From positions 1 through 38,285 of IMG/VR virus record IMGVR_UViG_3300027295_000063: a stretch of 38,285 bases of DNA. The stretch is one strand, 5' to 3'. Below are positions 11,701 to 16,437 of the stretch, one piece after another. The notes beneath the pieces were generated by a model. It ran no database searches and was not told the origin of the DNA. It saw nothing but the letters and a program-made list of their open reading frames with translations. The translations under genes and the position numbers were made by a program. How positions within the stretch are numbered: the first letter of the stretch is position 1; each line of letters starts with the position of its first letter. Source of the stretch: a virus.

Positions 11701-13181
11701 AGGTGGTGAACTGGCGTTACATGATGAACAAGCAGACAAAGGATGATCTGCTGCAACGAAACAATAGCTTTGATCGAGTGCTGGGTGTGTTGGGCGGTAC
11801 GGTGTTCAGCAAGCCCAAGATCAAGGAGCAGAACCGTGCTGTGCTGGAAGCCTTGAAGGACATTTACAAGGACGACTACGCACTCAATGCCGAGTCGTAT
11901 GTCGAGGTGGGTCCGAAGAGCAACGATCCCGAGCTCCGAAGCTTCTGGGAGCGTTTGCCTGACCAGACCAAGGAAGATGTTCGTGCAGTCTGGGGTGGTG
12001 ACAGCATGAAGGTCACGGCCGACAGCCTGGATGTGGTGTTTGGTTACCGGAAGCTTTCACTGGCAGATCCGATCCGCCAAAGCCAAAAGAATAAGGCCAA
12101 GTTGGAAGCTGGCGGTGCACTGTCTGAGGCTGACAAGCAAGGGTTGATTGCTCAGAACTTTGTGCTGTCAGTCGAGTGGGCCTTGAGCACCTATGCTCGA
12201 ATCAAGCTGGGCAAGTCTCAGGATGAAGCCGAGCGCTATGCCAAGCGAGCTGCAGCTTATTTGACTCGTGGTGAGCGTGCATGGCAGGAGATCGTGCGTG
12301 AGATCAAGACGATCTACGTGATCAAGGGTGTGACCTCGATGATCAACAACAACAAGAGCAACTTGACTCAGTTGTTGGCTTCAGGGGTGACGCTGAAAGC
12401 GATCCGTGAGCACATGCCTGATGCTTTGAAGAGTGCCATGGCCTACCAAGCTGACAGCGATGAGCTGCGTGAGCTGGAGAACCTGCTTGAGACCGGCTAC
12501 ACCCAAGGCAACGAGGCAGAGATTGAACGCAGGATTGTTCGCTTGCGAAATGAGATTGCAATCAACCCAGCACGAGAGTTGATTGAAGCTGGCTTGATGC
12601 CTTCTATTGTGGAAGACGTTGGTGAAGCGGACGATCCGTTTTCGTACAAGACGGAGTTTGCACAGAAGACAGAACGCTTTACAGACAAGCTGAACCCGAA
12701 GGTCAAAGAGGCAGCGAAGTTTGTCTACATGACCCGAGACGGCAAGCTGTATAAGGCGTTGCACCAGGCCACACAGGTGAGTGACTTCGTGGCTCGATAC
12801 GTGATGTACCAACACCTGATCAGCCGGGAGCAGAACCCGTTAAGCAAGGCAGCAGCAATTCAAGAAGCTGCTGATGCGTTCGTGAATTACGACATAGCCA
12901 TGCACCGGAACATTCAGTTCTTGGATGACATGGGGTTCATGATGTTCACGAAGTACTTCTTGCGGATGCAAAAGGTGCTGTTAAAGATAGGTCGTGAGAA
13001 TCCTGCAAGAGTGTTGGCTTTGGCAGCAGCAGACAACTATCTGGACTTAGGATCCATCGTTCTGGACAGCTCAGCATTGGCCAAGATCGGCAACAACCCG
13101 TTTGGTATTGGTGCTCTTGGCTTCCCAGGTGCACTGGATGACCTGGCTACGGTGAAGGCAGCAATGGCCTTGGTGAAGTAA
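2775..13181 (+). CDS. giant virion-encapsidated RNA polymerase, N4 gp50-like
   Basis: 3,468 residues, close to N4 gp50 (about 3,500). A central domain carries the single-subunit RNAP motifs. These are a T/DxxGR-like element ending at R1317 (WKNQR); motif A D1455 (PAGVDGVSNG); motif B R1552-x3-K1556-x7-F1564-G1565 (RKFAKGVVPPIIFGSS); and motif C H1826-D1827 (NNHDEL). As I recall the N4 mini-vRNAP positions (R424, D559, R666/K670/Y678, D951), the spacings of 138, 97 and 271 residues match closely. Motif B has Phe in place of the usual Tyr. Residues 1-1000 are Ala/Gln-rich and helical, with a low-complexity Ala/Thr/Pro linker around 800-890. The C-terminal region has a zincin-like HELIH (2145-2149) with E2198 in VQEFVAW. 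No cysteine occurs in the whole protein. Role by analogy: packaged in the capsid, ejected with the DNA, transcribes early genes from hairpin promoters. It was first read as a generic 'large polyvalent protein'; the motif order argues for RNAP. Confidence 0.88.
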   Translation: MAEFDLNSYFSKRQQLFGQDKVDALQKASAEKVQALQESRARDQAYLNSPQAQIDRAVAEGRTWGEFGQDVGLSAIQGVDALAKLPAMVYDKATEGNFYGTETQKISAMSDEREKLKSAFAQANNKQKADAAKAAGEAAKEYFGDGALGTGAQVAAEFGSAFWEAAKDPGSIPEFLAQQAAQLGVMGKVGRASELAAKAAVKAAPVLAATKAGQAAVNRVGTAGAVGTGAVLQGTDVGSDTMTRLMELPQAVWDQNPQYKVRASEIGADAAKQEIASRLASEATVQGAATSLLSAALPGGSSVEKALVGKSLGGFKAVPKAFVGESGQEGIEEGTGKFFGNAGVKQIDPTQSLSEDVGAAAGQGAYMGGLLGAGISGVQTAGNAAAIAAAERAAKVQEEVAKKQDLSAAIASGDVSAYLDPKSPSFAPEKAVQGLFGNSQKEDTTPEAKQTNFVKAESIVADLKSEREKLRLELDWTNPDKLQARLDAGRDGFSPELIAATEEAIATLRATPADPNEVAALEAKAKSMDRKIQLSETILKDFNREGQNQQVDVEAEVAKLKDADPVVSQGAADNIINLSMKSPELVDRKLAASLVRDTTNNLTDSQRDYLRAFSEARVAENTLKTMGDVSKEIFFGSAKDKQGIKYTGLAEYRANVAVTLAAGNQKSADRELGLLTNFETSHQAKAKAASEAYAAFLKDGIERRVVRNKDGSWKVEQGLFESPAARVENGGMDIKENSPKIVAETKTEADAISKTAAELKAAYAVKFGSGNTGGASNVQNVPQALEGIQSAETQLRSEASTQDGAAEGTAATGGGAAADVQADATAGTDAVAPAADVAQEAPSSAASTDNTATAPSVEGQLQSGEQATTTPSATVPDPAVQAEPAQKAEQEVAAKESGKLFANHQASPEGTPLSQRLNAIADFFTQSAGREDVGSQRPLVAVKNLLSKLISKEVSPADFLKSTDPLTARQDSVLSLFQKAAQRWDPIIRTGLKRQANPAFNYKHLMTYFQFENSEDGKLDVDENLKTAMSAAVFQFIADNANGKGYSTPEQINKFLGNPEGSEIDPKVWGLIGQGIPQASMIEELGNSIYDMLGFRPSLQAPKDFEPRLKSVLGTQALRLMLSTPGLLKRKTVNAEDLSFSEKTTTKSENTQLFFYTFVRDEKTKELNAFAKRVVDTNKGTGTLLNKLFGVESSITFPSLTPGAYDQKKAANSQMGVPVELYDALKHSSELPYEVHQGMWNLYSKLGYEWFSKVIGLPEGDVDTVHISQRPAHEAKTDNTFRVIDNFITFVEDVLSPSENGVDTLFYFVPAAWKNQRSGLTSNGVNPNAHKQHRYLVTQTAWKNKVDLTNPDAVNKLYFHLGEALGLKGTDQQIIELLNGVDGQGGLRQEPAFQAALAAMEKARQGEELTDADKAAIVDGQDMQGLNAMLAMLEVTIAERDGLDSVEVQLPAGVDGVSNGVIKGHLILGAANSSDEMLKVMNQGGIYEVGSAYSDFAQWHDQPGNLDVYERATAEMNDRMANMVEYMPEVVNALWAVTRPLMDGDKVTSDGRKFAKGVVPPIIFGSSFENAVMRLQENFAESVLNGFTKYANKPAELDAYVKALNTLIAEGDLSAPLIPEGKDGEYHLKRNLLPAQNSAIASVFDQTLGMSMQDAVETTYGPLRRQQTALIDTANLTFNLYNAVLDGEREAALQNEDVEKNKVGEPIHDITKEADGQIKKKLKGILPVIHSLMSKRDGRIGTGMLMSRSRLVERDSPLYKNEVQFGIPVPGVVSTITWKPVSSINSTSRVTGDVVPGAAMGTMVVHSTDSADSHNVQMKHSTLNNHDELVTGVNDIGSVAQDLNKAFFQTSLEYSPLEEVYHSLRRTVEGMARLTKSEGGLSIQAQDNLVDMLAKKAWAMRSGNDVPSIGSVLVMLLKDAKVIAFQADNIRLETLSKIATVNQFAYEGQGYVVTDADRAKALKMKAELTPEVPASVVALATELTDSLKAAEQRRIKRLSDAKKAKKAQVQQVLAEAEFDLSAVEEQAPAFSPFGLFGKPRVESDKDLVKFFKSNPAATAQQVIDLLSAQGRLSPVNQKLLMLVSKVVSPDLAINLITKETDKNGVLEEPTQPSRAWFVSKGDQQAIYVLSTEFVNSGLTAESLLHELIHAAVAQVIQNPTGDAAALVAELEALRVKAQEFAKQNGLTQYTAALADVQEFVAWGMSNLGLQRDVLTKITMASKTGSNRLVTGMQKFISALTGLLFEKPDANLDNGLSVLVSNVSGLFYQASQSKPKTGDLSLSMAAMNAVNSYTTLEIHNALDSGSVSPLFQSQLANLLTGIVDALHGPFGAFAQALRETEAKTPVDAWAKAKELGAAPFGSSVLSHMAASEQEAFAIEQVEATVKAALDGKGAQATTQYRELYNLYTEIENKFSKDGSDFFKGDWAMATPSEKAHAKSQYDFVFNLKSDKSGRSDYLARFAALGLAHQGFNQMLQVATEGNVKKVRGQESFEQRLRRWFSNVLGMFRERVTKTYAGQFADNKLQSLVGQLVDIEAKKRSLLQAKKGLINTDMVEDGARAVTEGIRTKIAQAADSEFLRKQKNTAVQVVRSAVSTVTNDRTEKYIEGMQKFYERNVQSQGSVFVSLLKELTGHKEKLQAAFRAVKKFEGDRQDQIAGWAKDARKAFSKKLSKDSSASITSVVMRTGLHYLTDTMSLAEIERLVDNPVAQNRAIAELEAKLGHMKAEYVTQIKGLGYYKATELVTVEVLMMNSHLISKLAGTVYEKQITDAQAKAADPIIKQLVSLYALKYTSRTEQGLAKQVFRDENARGGSVGNGIDFVMRAQKALEAEAFERQFRNNPALMIHGFTPEILNPHTEFVVATEAEGQALIDFGYKQGAKVSKDGADPDQSQKYIYVLKGAGLAPHVSGALQFQSDTAKGTKAHSGYLNVNTQDGLENAQTQARFDQKLGSKINTDPNWDPSQEKKNYTAPLYNENGKVVNWRYMMNKQTKDDLLQRNNSFDRVLGVLGGTVFSKPKIKEQNRAVLEALKDIYKDDYALNAESYVEVGPKSNDPELRSFWERLPDQTKEDVRAVWGGDSMKVTADSLDVVFGYRKLSLADPIRQSQKNKAKLEAGGALSEADKQGLIAQNFVLSVEWALSTYARIKLGKSQDEAERYAKRAAAYLTRGERAWQEIVREIKTIYVIKGVTSMINNNKSNLTQLLASGVTLKAIREHMPDALKSAMAYQADSDELRELENLLETGYTQGNEAEIERRIVRLRNEIAINPARELIEAGLMPSIVEDVGEADDPFSYKTEFAQKTERFTDKLNPKVKEAAKFVYMTRDGKLYKALHQATQVSDFVARYVMYQHLISREQNPLSKAAAIQEAADAFVNYDIAMHRNIQFLDDMGFMMFTKYFLRMQKVLLKIGRENPARVLALAAADNYLDLGSIVLDSSALAKIGNNPFGIGALGFPGALDDLATVKAAMALVK

Positions 13182-13184
13182 CGC

Positions 13185-13239
13185 TTAAGGGTGGGGACTG
13201 CAAAGTCTTCACTCTTAAGAGTCATCCCTTACGGGGATG
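13185..13239. terminator. convergent-junction hairpins, candidate bidirectional terminator
   Basis: The 107-base gap between the ends of the vRNAP gene and the minus-strand operon holds two inverted repeats. The first pairs TTAAGGGTGGGGACT (13185-13199) with AGTCTTCACTCTTAA (13204-13218). As plus-strand RNA it forms 15 consecutive pairs including three G-U wobbles, closed by a GCAA (GNRA) tetraloop. The second pairs CATCCC (13223-13228) with GGGATG (13234-13239). Neither is followed by a U-tract on either strand, so it is not a textbook intrinsic terminator. It may stop phage polymerases or protect 3' ends. Confidence 0.5.
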
Positions 13240-13288
13240 AGTCGGTCTGCCGGATTTTATAGCCCTCCTGCAGACACTGCCGGGCTTG

Positions 13289-13594
13289 TTACTTGATGAG
13301 GATTTCCTCAAGCTTTCCACCCTTCGCCAGGTGTGCTTCAACCCATTTGGGTTTACGTCCTCGACCGGACCAGAAGTTGGTGCCGGATTGATACTTCATA
13401 GCCACCTTTGCTCGACCAGTAGCAGTGACCTTGACTGGCTCACCGAAGTTCAAGTCTCGTACACGAATGCCGTAGAACTTGATCTTTTCGTTGATGTCTT
13501 CGATCGCAGCAGATCTTTCTTTTGAAAGAAGAGCGTCTCTTTCTTTCTGGAGAGTTTCGATCTGTTTTTGCAGATCATCGAGCTTGTTGGCCAT
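13289..13594 (-). CDS. H-NS family nucleoid-associated protein
   Basis: 101 residues from ATG 13594, preceded by AAAGGAA. An upstream in-frame ATG (13726) would overlap the neighbouring gene and lacks H-NS-like sequence, so I rejected it. Residues 1-40 form a charged coiled coil (LQKQIETLQKERDALLSKER), the usual oligomerisation part. Residues 66-100 are the H-NS C-terminal DNA-binding domain: MKYQSGTNFWSGRGRKPKW, then a helical tail. W75 and the SGRGRKP loop (76-82) form the AT-hook-like minor-groove reader, written in the form common in Burkholderiales H-NS. The length is slightly short of typical H-NS (about 135). It is the last gene of the middle operon. It may silence host or phage promoters, or form mixed oligomers with host H-NS; the role is inferred. 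Confidence 0.85.
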   Translation of the reverse strand: MANKLDDLQKQIETLQKERDALLSKERSAAIEDINEKIKFYGIRVRDLNFGEPVKVTATGRAKVAMKYQSGTNFWSGRGRKPKWVEAHLAKGGKLEEILIK

Positions 13595-13634
13595 CGGTAT
13601 TCCTTTCGATTTGGGCGGTTCGTGGAAGAGGTTT

Positions 13635-13865
13635 TCAAGAGCCTTCTTGGGTTCCTCTTCCTTCGCCTTTTGACGGGCGAGATGGTACTGATTCGTGCTC
13701 ACAGTATTCCTTGATACAGAGGGCAATGATCGCTATGACAGCTGCGCCCAACAGGACTGCTCCTGCTACGGCAACGAGTGCTGAAATGAGCGCACCTCCA
13801 ACCAATAGTACAGTGAGAACGAGGATTGCGGCTAGGGTATAGCCAATCCCTTTGAGTACGCCCAT
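13635..13865 (-). CDS. small two-helix membrane protein
   Basis: 76 residues. Two hydrophobic segments lie at about residues 8-30 (TLAAILVLTVLLVGGALISA) and 31-52, joined by a very short turn, followed by a polar, charged tail (CEHESVPSRPSKGEGRG). There is no cleavable signal. It starts 12 bases after the previous stop and ends 40 bases before H-NS, so it belongs to the same transcript. The ribosome binding site is poor (AGGTCGTAGG close to the ATG). The family is unknown. An inner-membrane role early or midway in infection, such as host-membrane interference or exclusion, is possible but unsupported. Confidence 0.6.
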   Translation of the reverse strand: MGVLKGIGYTLAAILVLTVLLVGGALISALVAVAGAVLLGAAVIAIIALCIKEYCEHESVPSRPSKGEGRGTQEGS

Positions 13866-13877
13866 TCCTACGACCTG

Positions 13878-14213
13878 TTAGTTGAACAGGCTAGTAGGTG
13901 TCTTTGCAACAGCAGGTTCGTCCGTAGCAAACGGAGGTTCTTCAACCGCAGGAGCTTGTTCTTCAGCTGCTTTGGCTTCAGGAGGTGTAGGCACCACAGT
14001 CAGGACAGGCTTGACTGCATCTTCAGGGCTGTCTTCGAAACCAGGAATCGGCTGACCAGCATCTTCGATCGAGATGTCGGCAGTGATGCCAGACTCTTTG
14101 CGGCCGGCAGTGAACGAGATGTCCACGGACTTGCCGCTCAAGCTGATGCCTTGAGTGGTGATGTACTGCTTCAGTGCAGCAATGATCTCAGTCTGTTTGA
14201 GCTGAATTTGCAT
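13878..14213 (-). CDS. small replication-operon protein with SSB-like C-terminal tail
   Basis: 111 residues from ATG 14213, with the leader AACCAAGAAAGAAACCA directly upstream. An N-terminal extension to 14330 lies inside the RuvC-like gene and is rejected. Residues 1-52 look folded (TEIIAALKQYITTQGISLSG, then a beta-rich part with TAGRKESGITADISIED). Residues 55-100 are a Pro/Ala/Glu-rich disordered linker. The end is AKTPTSLFN. The SSB candidate of this operon ends AKKPTTSLFA, so the two share a C-terminal P-T-(T)-S-L-F tail. The start overlaps the resolvase end by 26 bases. The N-terminal part resembles small conserved phage proteins of unknown function; no enzymatic motif is visible. Confidence 0.7.
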   Translation of the reverse strand: MQIQLKQTEIIAALKQYITTQGISLSGKSVDISFTAGRKESGITADISIEDAGQPIPGFEDSPEDAVKPVLTVVPTPPEAKAAEEQAPAVEEPPFATDEPAVAKTPTSLFN

Positions 14214-14811
14214 TGGTTTCTTTCTTGGTTTGTGCCTTGATGAAAGGCAGCATTTGTTGAAAAGCGTTGCAGGATATGCCCGCATAGATGGCAGCAACAG
14301 CATCGGCCATGTGCTCGGCTTTTGCCTCACTCACGACGCTTGCACCGTTCTGCTTGTACATGGGCCAATTGGCTTCGGGATGCTTGGCCATGGCCCATCG
14401 AATCATGTCTTGCTTTGAGGCTGTCTTGTTGCCTACAGAAGCAAGCTTTACTTCGTTTGGGGTCACTTCGAAGAAGGGGATACCGTTCGCTCTCAACGCC
14501 CCGAGGACGCCCACACAGACTCCATAGGAAGCCATTGCCCGAGCCGACTGGCTACCGACAGGAACTTCTACAAAGACTGCGTGAGCGCCCTCTGCTGCGG
14601 TGACGGCACCTTTGTACAGCTGGAATGCTGACTCGAGATCGGTGCTGTTCTGACGAACTTGCTTGCCGGTAGGCAGAACAGGATTGGTCAGGTTCAGCAG
14701 CTCGATTGTGAGCTTTCTGGTTTCCAGGTTCAAGGTGCCGACCGCCAGACCCCAGTTACGGAGGCTGGGATCTTGGCCCACAACCTTGATGATGTCAGTG
14801 GACTGGCTCAT
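14188..14811 (-). CDS. RuvC-like Holliday junction resolvase
   Basis: 207 residues from ATG 14811 (MSQSTD...), which overlaps the end of the upstream gene by 17 bases. The RNase H-like fold shows D14 in VVGQDPSLRNWG, E82 in AVFVEVP, and a C-terminal acidic motif EHMADA with D170 (E166 and H167 nearby). This is the order expected for RuvC-type resolvases; a fourth acid cannot be placed with certainty. The middle part (SYGVCVGVLGALRANGIPFF and VTPNEVKLASVGNKTASKQD) matches the helix-strand region of phage and bacterial RuvC proteins. Likely role: resolving branched DNA during replication or before packaging. It lies among replication genes, as expected. Confidence 0.8.
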   Translation of the reverse strand: MSQSTDIIKVVGQDPSLRNWGLAVGTLNLETRKLTIELLNLTNPVLPTGKQVRQNSTDLESAFQLYKGAVTAAEGAHAVFVEVPVGSQSARAMASYGVCVGVLGALRANGIPFFEVTPNEVKLASVGNKTASKQDMIRWAMAKHPEANWPMYKQNGASVVSEAKAEHMADAVAAIYAGISCNAFQQMLPFIKAQTKKETNANSAQTD

Positions 14812-15076
14812 CAGGTGCTGCGGGTGAATCGTCAATCTCCACACCAAAGGGCAGAGTACCCAGCTCCATCAAGGCCAGTGACAGACCCATCAGGAAGCCC
14901 TTGTGCAGATCGCCCGACAGGATTTGCGTGGCTTCGTTGTTGAAGGTGACTTCGACGCCTTCAGGCATGGACAGGAAATGTTCCAGTGTCTTGACCTTGC
15001 TTTCATGCCAGCCACTCAACAGCTGGATGAACTGGTCAATGTCTGCAACGACTACGGTTTCAGCGTTCTTGTTCAT
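14795..15076 (-). CDS. hypothetical protein of the replication operon
   Basis: 93 residues. The ATG overlaps the upstream stop (ATGA), and its own end overlaps the resolvase start, so it is firmly inside the operon. The N-terminal half is helical (VVVADIDQFIQLLSGWHES). The middle is mixed with TFNNEATQILSGDLHKGFLM, and the C-terminus is acidic (VEIDDSPAAPDEPVH). No cysteine, membrane segment or catalytic motif is visible. I do not recognise the family. Its reality rests on the overlaps, the lack of a competing frame, and protein-like composition. Confidence 0.7.
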   Translation of the reverse strand: MNKNAETVVVADIDQFIQLLSGWHESKVKTLEHFLSMPEGVEVTFNNEATQILSGDLHKGFLMGLSLALMELGTLPFGVEIDDSPAAPDEPVH

Positions 15077-15360
15077 GCCAACCCCGCTTCAAAGCGACGC
15101 TGCTTGAGCAGGTAGCCTTCCAGATCCCAGAGCTTCTCGAATGCGTTGTCATACGCAATCTTCTCGCCAATGGCTTGGTTGAAGTTGGCTGGGTCAACGC
15201 AAGCGCTGGTGCCAACCAAGGTGTAGCCGTTTTCCAGAGTGATCTGGCAAACGGTTGTAGTGCTGTCAGGCAAGCGTGTGTAGGTAGAGGATTTCACCTT
15301 GGCTTGCATGTCGGCAACAGTGATCCGGTTAGGGATCACGTTCTCTTGGTTCTCAGTCAT
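15073..15360 (-). CDS. Gp49/Gp66-like small phage protein
   Basis: 95 residues, ATG 15360 preceded by CAAGAAAGA. The sequence TTTVCQITLENGYTLVGTSA followed by CVDPANFN and a stretch with GEKIAYDNAFEKLWDLEGYL fits the phage Gp49/66 family of small conserved proteins found in many tailed phages, including temperate mycobacterial and proteobacterial ones. The family's function is not known to me; it usually lies near replication or recombination genes, as here. It overlaps the next gene by four bases. Confidence 0.7.
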   Translation of the reverse strand: MTENQENVIPNRITVADMQAKVKSSTYTRLPDSTTTVCQITLENGYTLVGTSACVDPANFNQAIGEKIAYDNAFEKLWDLEGYLLKQRRFEAGLA

Positions 15361-15378
15361 GTGATCTTTCTTGACTGA

Positions 15379-15573
15379 TTACTCAGCAGCAGGAGCAGGC
15401 TCTTGTGCAACGGGGGCTTCAGCAGGCTGCAGTTGTGGAGCAGCTTGTTGCTGGATAGCACCGATGAGGCCGGCAACCTTGTCATAGGGCTGAGCGCTCA
15501 GAGCACCCAGAATGATGTTGGTCGCCTCGACGTTCAGCGTCAGAGTGATGGGAGTTTGTGGATTGATTTGCAT
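15379..15573 (-). CDS. small hypothetical protein with Pro/Ala/Glu tail
   Basis: 64 residues from ATG 15573, preceded by CCAGGAAAGAAA. A longer version to 15657 would run through a terminator hairpin and is rejected. Residues 1-45 look folded (LTLNVEATNIILGALSAQPY, then KVAGLIGAIQQQA). Residues 46-64 are Pro/Ala/Glu-rich (PQLQPAEAPVAQEPAPAAE). Very similar short proteins, beta strand then PY and a helix ending in Q-rich sequence, are common in phage replication clusters. The function is unknown. It is separated from the SSB candidate by a terminator-like hairpin, so its expression may be lower or independent. Confidence 0.65.
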   Translation of the reverse strand: MQINPQTPITLTLNVEATNIILGALSAQPYDKVAGLIGAIQQQAAPQLQPAEAPVAQEPAPAAE

Positions 15574-15594
15574 TTTCTTTCCTGGTGGTTGATG

Positions 15595-15632
15595 AAAAAA
15601 TGAGCCCGTCTGAAGAATGTTCAAAACGGGCT
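15595..15632 (-). terminator. intrinsic terminator downstream of SSB candidate
   Basis: On the minus strand AGCCCGT (15632-15626) pairs with ACGGGCT (15609-15603). An inner TGAA/TTCA stem lies inside the loop, and a run of six T (15600-15595) follows after two bases. It sits 22 bases after the SSB stop and just before the ribosome binding site of the next gene. It probably reduces read-through, keeping SSB abundant relative to downstream genes. Confidence 0.7.
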
Positions 15633-15653
15633 TGGGCCTACCTCCTGCAGGAG

Positions 15654-16388
15654 TCAAGCAAACAGGCTGGTCGTAGGCTTCTTGGCTGCAGCTGCAGGAG
15701 CACCTGCGGCTTTGGGTGCACCAGGCGTGCCGGAAGCGCCCTTGGCCTTCATCTTCACGGTGCCGCTGTGCTTGGCATCCCAGGTGTCGATGAAACCAGC
15801 AGTCTCGGCTTGAGCACGGATCTCGGCAGTCGTCATGCGATCTTTCGCACGGAACAGCTTGTCGATCTCGTTCTCGTCACGAGTCTCACCAGTGGGCTCG
15901 TACACACCGGCATCGTTCTTCTTGGTCTTGTCGACCGTCTGACGAAGCACGCCGACGATGATTTCCTTGCCCAGCAAGTCCATCAGCATCTCGACCTTGG
16001 TCGGCACTTCAGACTTGGCTTCGGCCGAGTACACGTTGACCACCTTGGTTTCGGTGTCGAGCTCGGAGATCTCCTTGCCGCAAGTCAACAGAGCCAAGCT
16101 GTTGGCATGGTTGAAGCCAGGCAGGTAGAACTTCTCGCCGTCCTTCTCGTAGTAGTTCTTGCCGCCCTTGGCAGTACCGGAGGTCATCCAGAGGGTTTGA
16201 CGGAGCTCACGACCAGCTTCGGTCTTGAGGTTCAGCACCAGACCCATGGCACCACCAGCGGACTTGGTGACGTAAGCCAGGGCTACGGTGGATTTGTACA
16301 GACCGGAGTCCAGAGGACCGCTGGAGCCTACCGAGTCTTTTTCTTCGGTGACGGACGCATCGGTCGAAAGGTTTGAGAGCAGAGACAT
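15654..16388 (-). CDS. single-stranded DNA-binding protein candidate, N4 gp45-like
   Basis: 244 residues, close to the N4 SSB (265). The N-terminal two-thirds are mixed alpha/beta with many Gly, Tyr and Lys (LDSGLYKSTVALAYVTKSAG, VLNLKTEAGR, KNYYEKDGEKFYLPG). The last 45 residues are Ala/Lys/Gly/Pro-rich and disordered, ending AKKPTTSLFA. It follows the helicase/primase and RecA-like ATPase and precedes small genes and the resolvase, exactly where N4 keeps its SSB. There is no bacterial SSB acidic DDDIPF tip. In N4 the SSB C-terminus activates host RNA polymerase at late promoters, so this tail matters. The leader has three AACCAA copies. Identification rests on position, size and architecture, not on a visible OB-fold signature. 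Confidence 0.6.
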   Translation of the reverse strand: MSLLSNLSTDASVTEEKDSVGSSGPLDSGLYKSTVALAYVTKSAGGAMGLVLNLKTEAGRELRQTLWMTSGTAKGGKNYYEKDGEKFYLPGFNHANSLALLTCGKEISELDTETKVVNVYSAEAKSEVPTKVEMLMDLLGKEIIVGVLRQTVDKTKKNDAGVYEPTGETRDENEIDKLFRAKDRMTTAEIRAQAETAGFIDTWDAKHSGTVKMKAKGASGTPGAPKAAGAPAAAAKKPTTSLFA

Positions 16389-16437
16389 GATGTTTTCTTT
16401 CAGGATTGGTTAAAGGTTGGTTTTGGTTTTACTGTGC
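16389..16437 (-). promoter_or_regulatory. SSB leader with three AACCAA repeats
   Basis: Read on the minus strand, this 49-base spacer holds AACCAA three times (16428-16423, 16422-16417, 16411-16406) and then GAAAGAAAA as ribosome binding site before the ATG at 16388. The same AACCAA plus AAAGRA arrangement precedes at least six other genes of the operon, usually once or twice. It may be a translation enhancer or protein-binding leader; no function is proven. Confidence 0.4.

Noticed and set aside
2775-13181. Reading the giant protein as a DarB-type antirestriction or generic polyvalent protein
   Set aside because: The ordered RNAP motifs with N4-like spacing, and the gene neighbourhood, explain it better; no methylase or helicase motif was seen.
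15585-16376. 263-codon open frame on the plus strand opposite the SSB candidate
   Set aside because: It is the complement of a gene with normal operon signals; it has no ribosome binding site and its composition (Leu/Val/Gly with many His and Asp) is typical of an antisense shadow.
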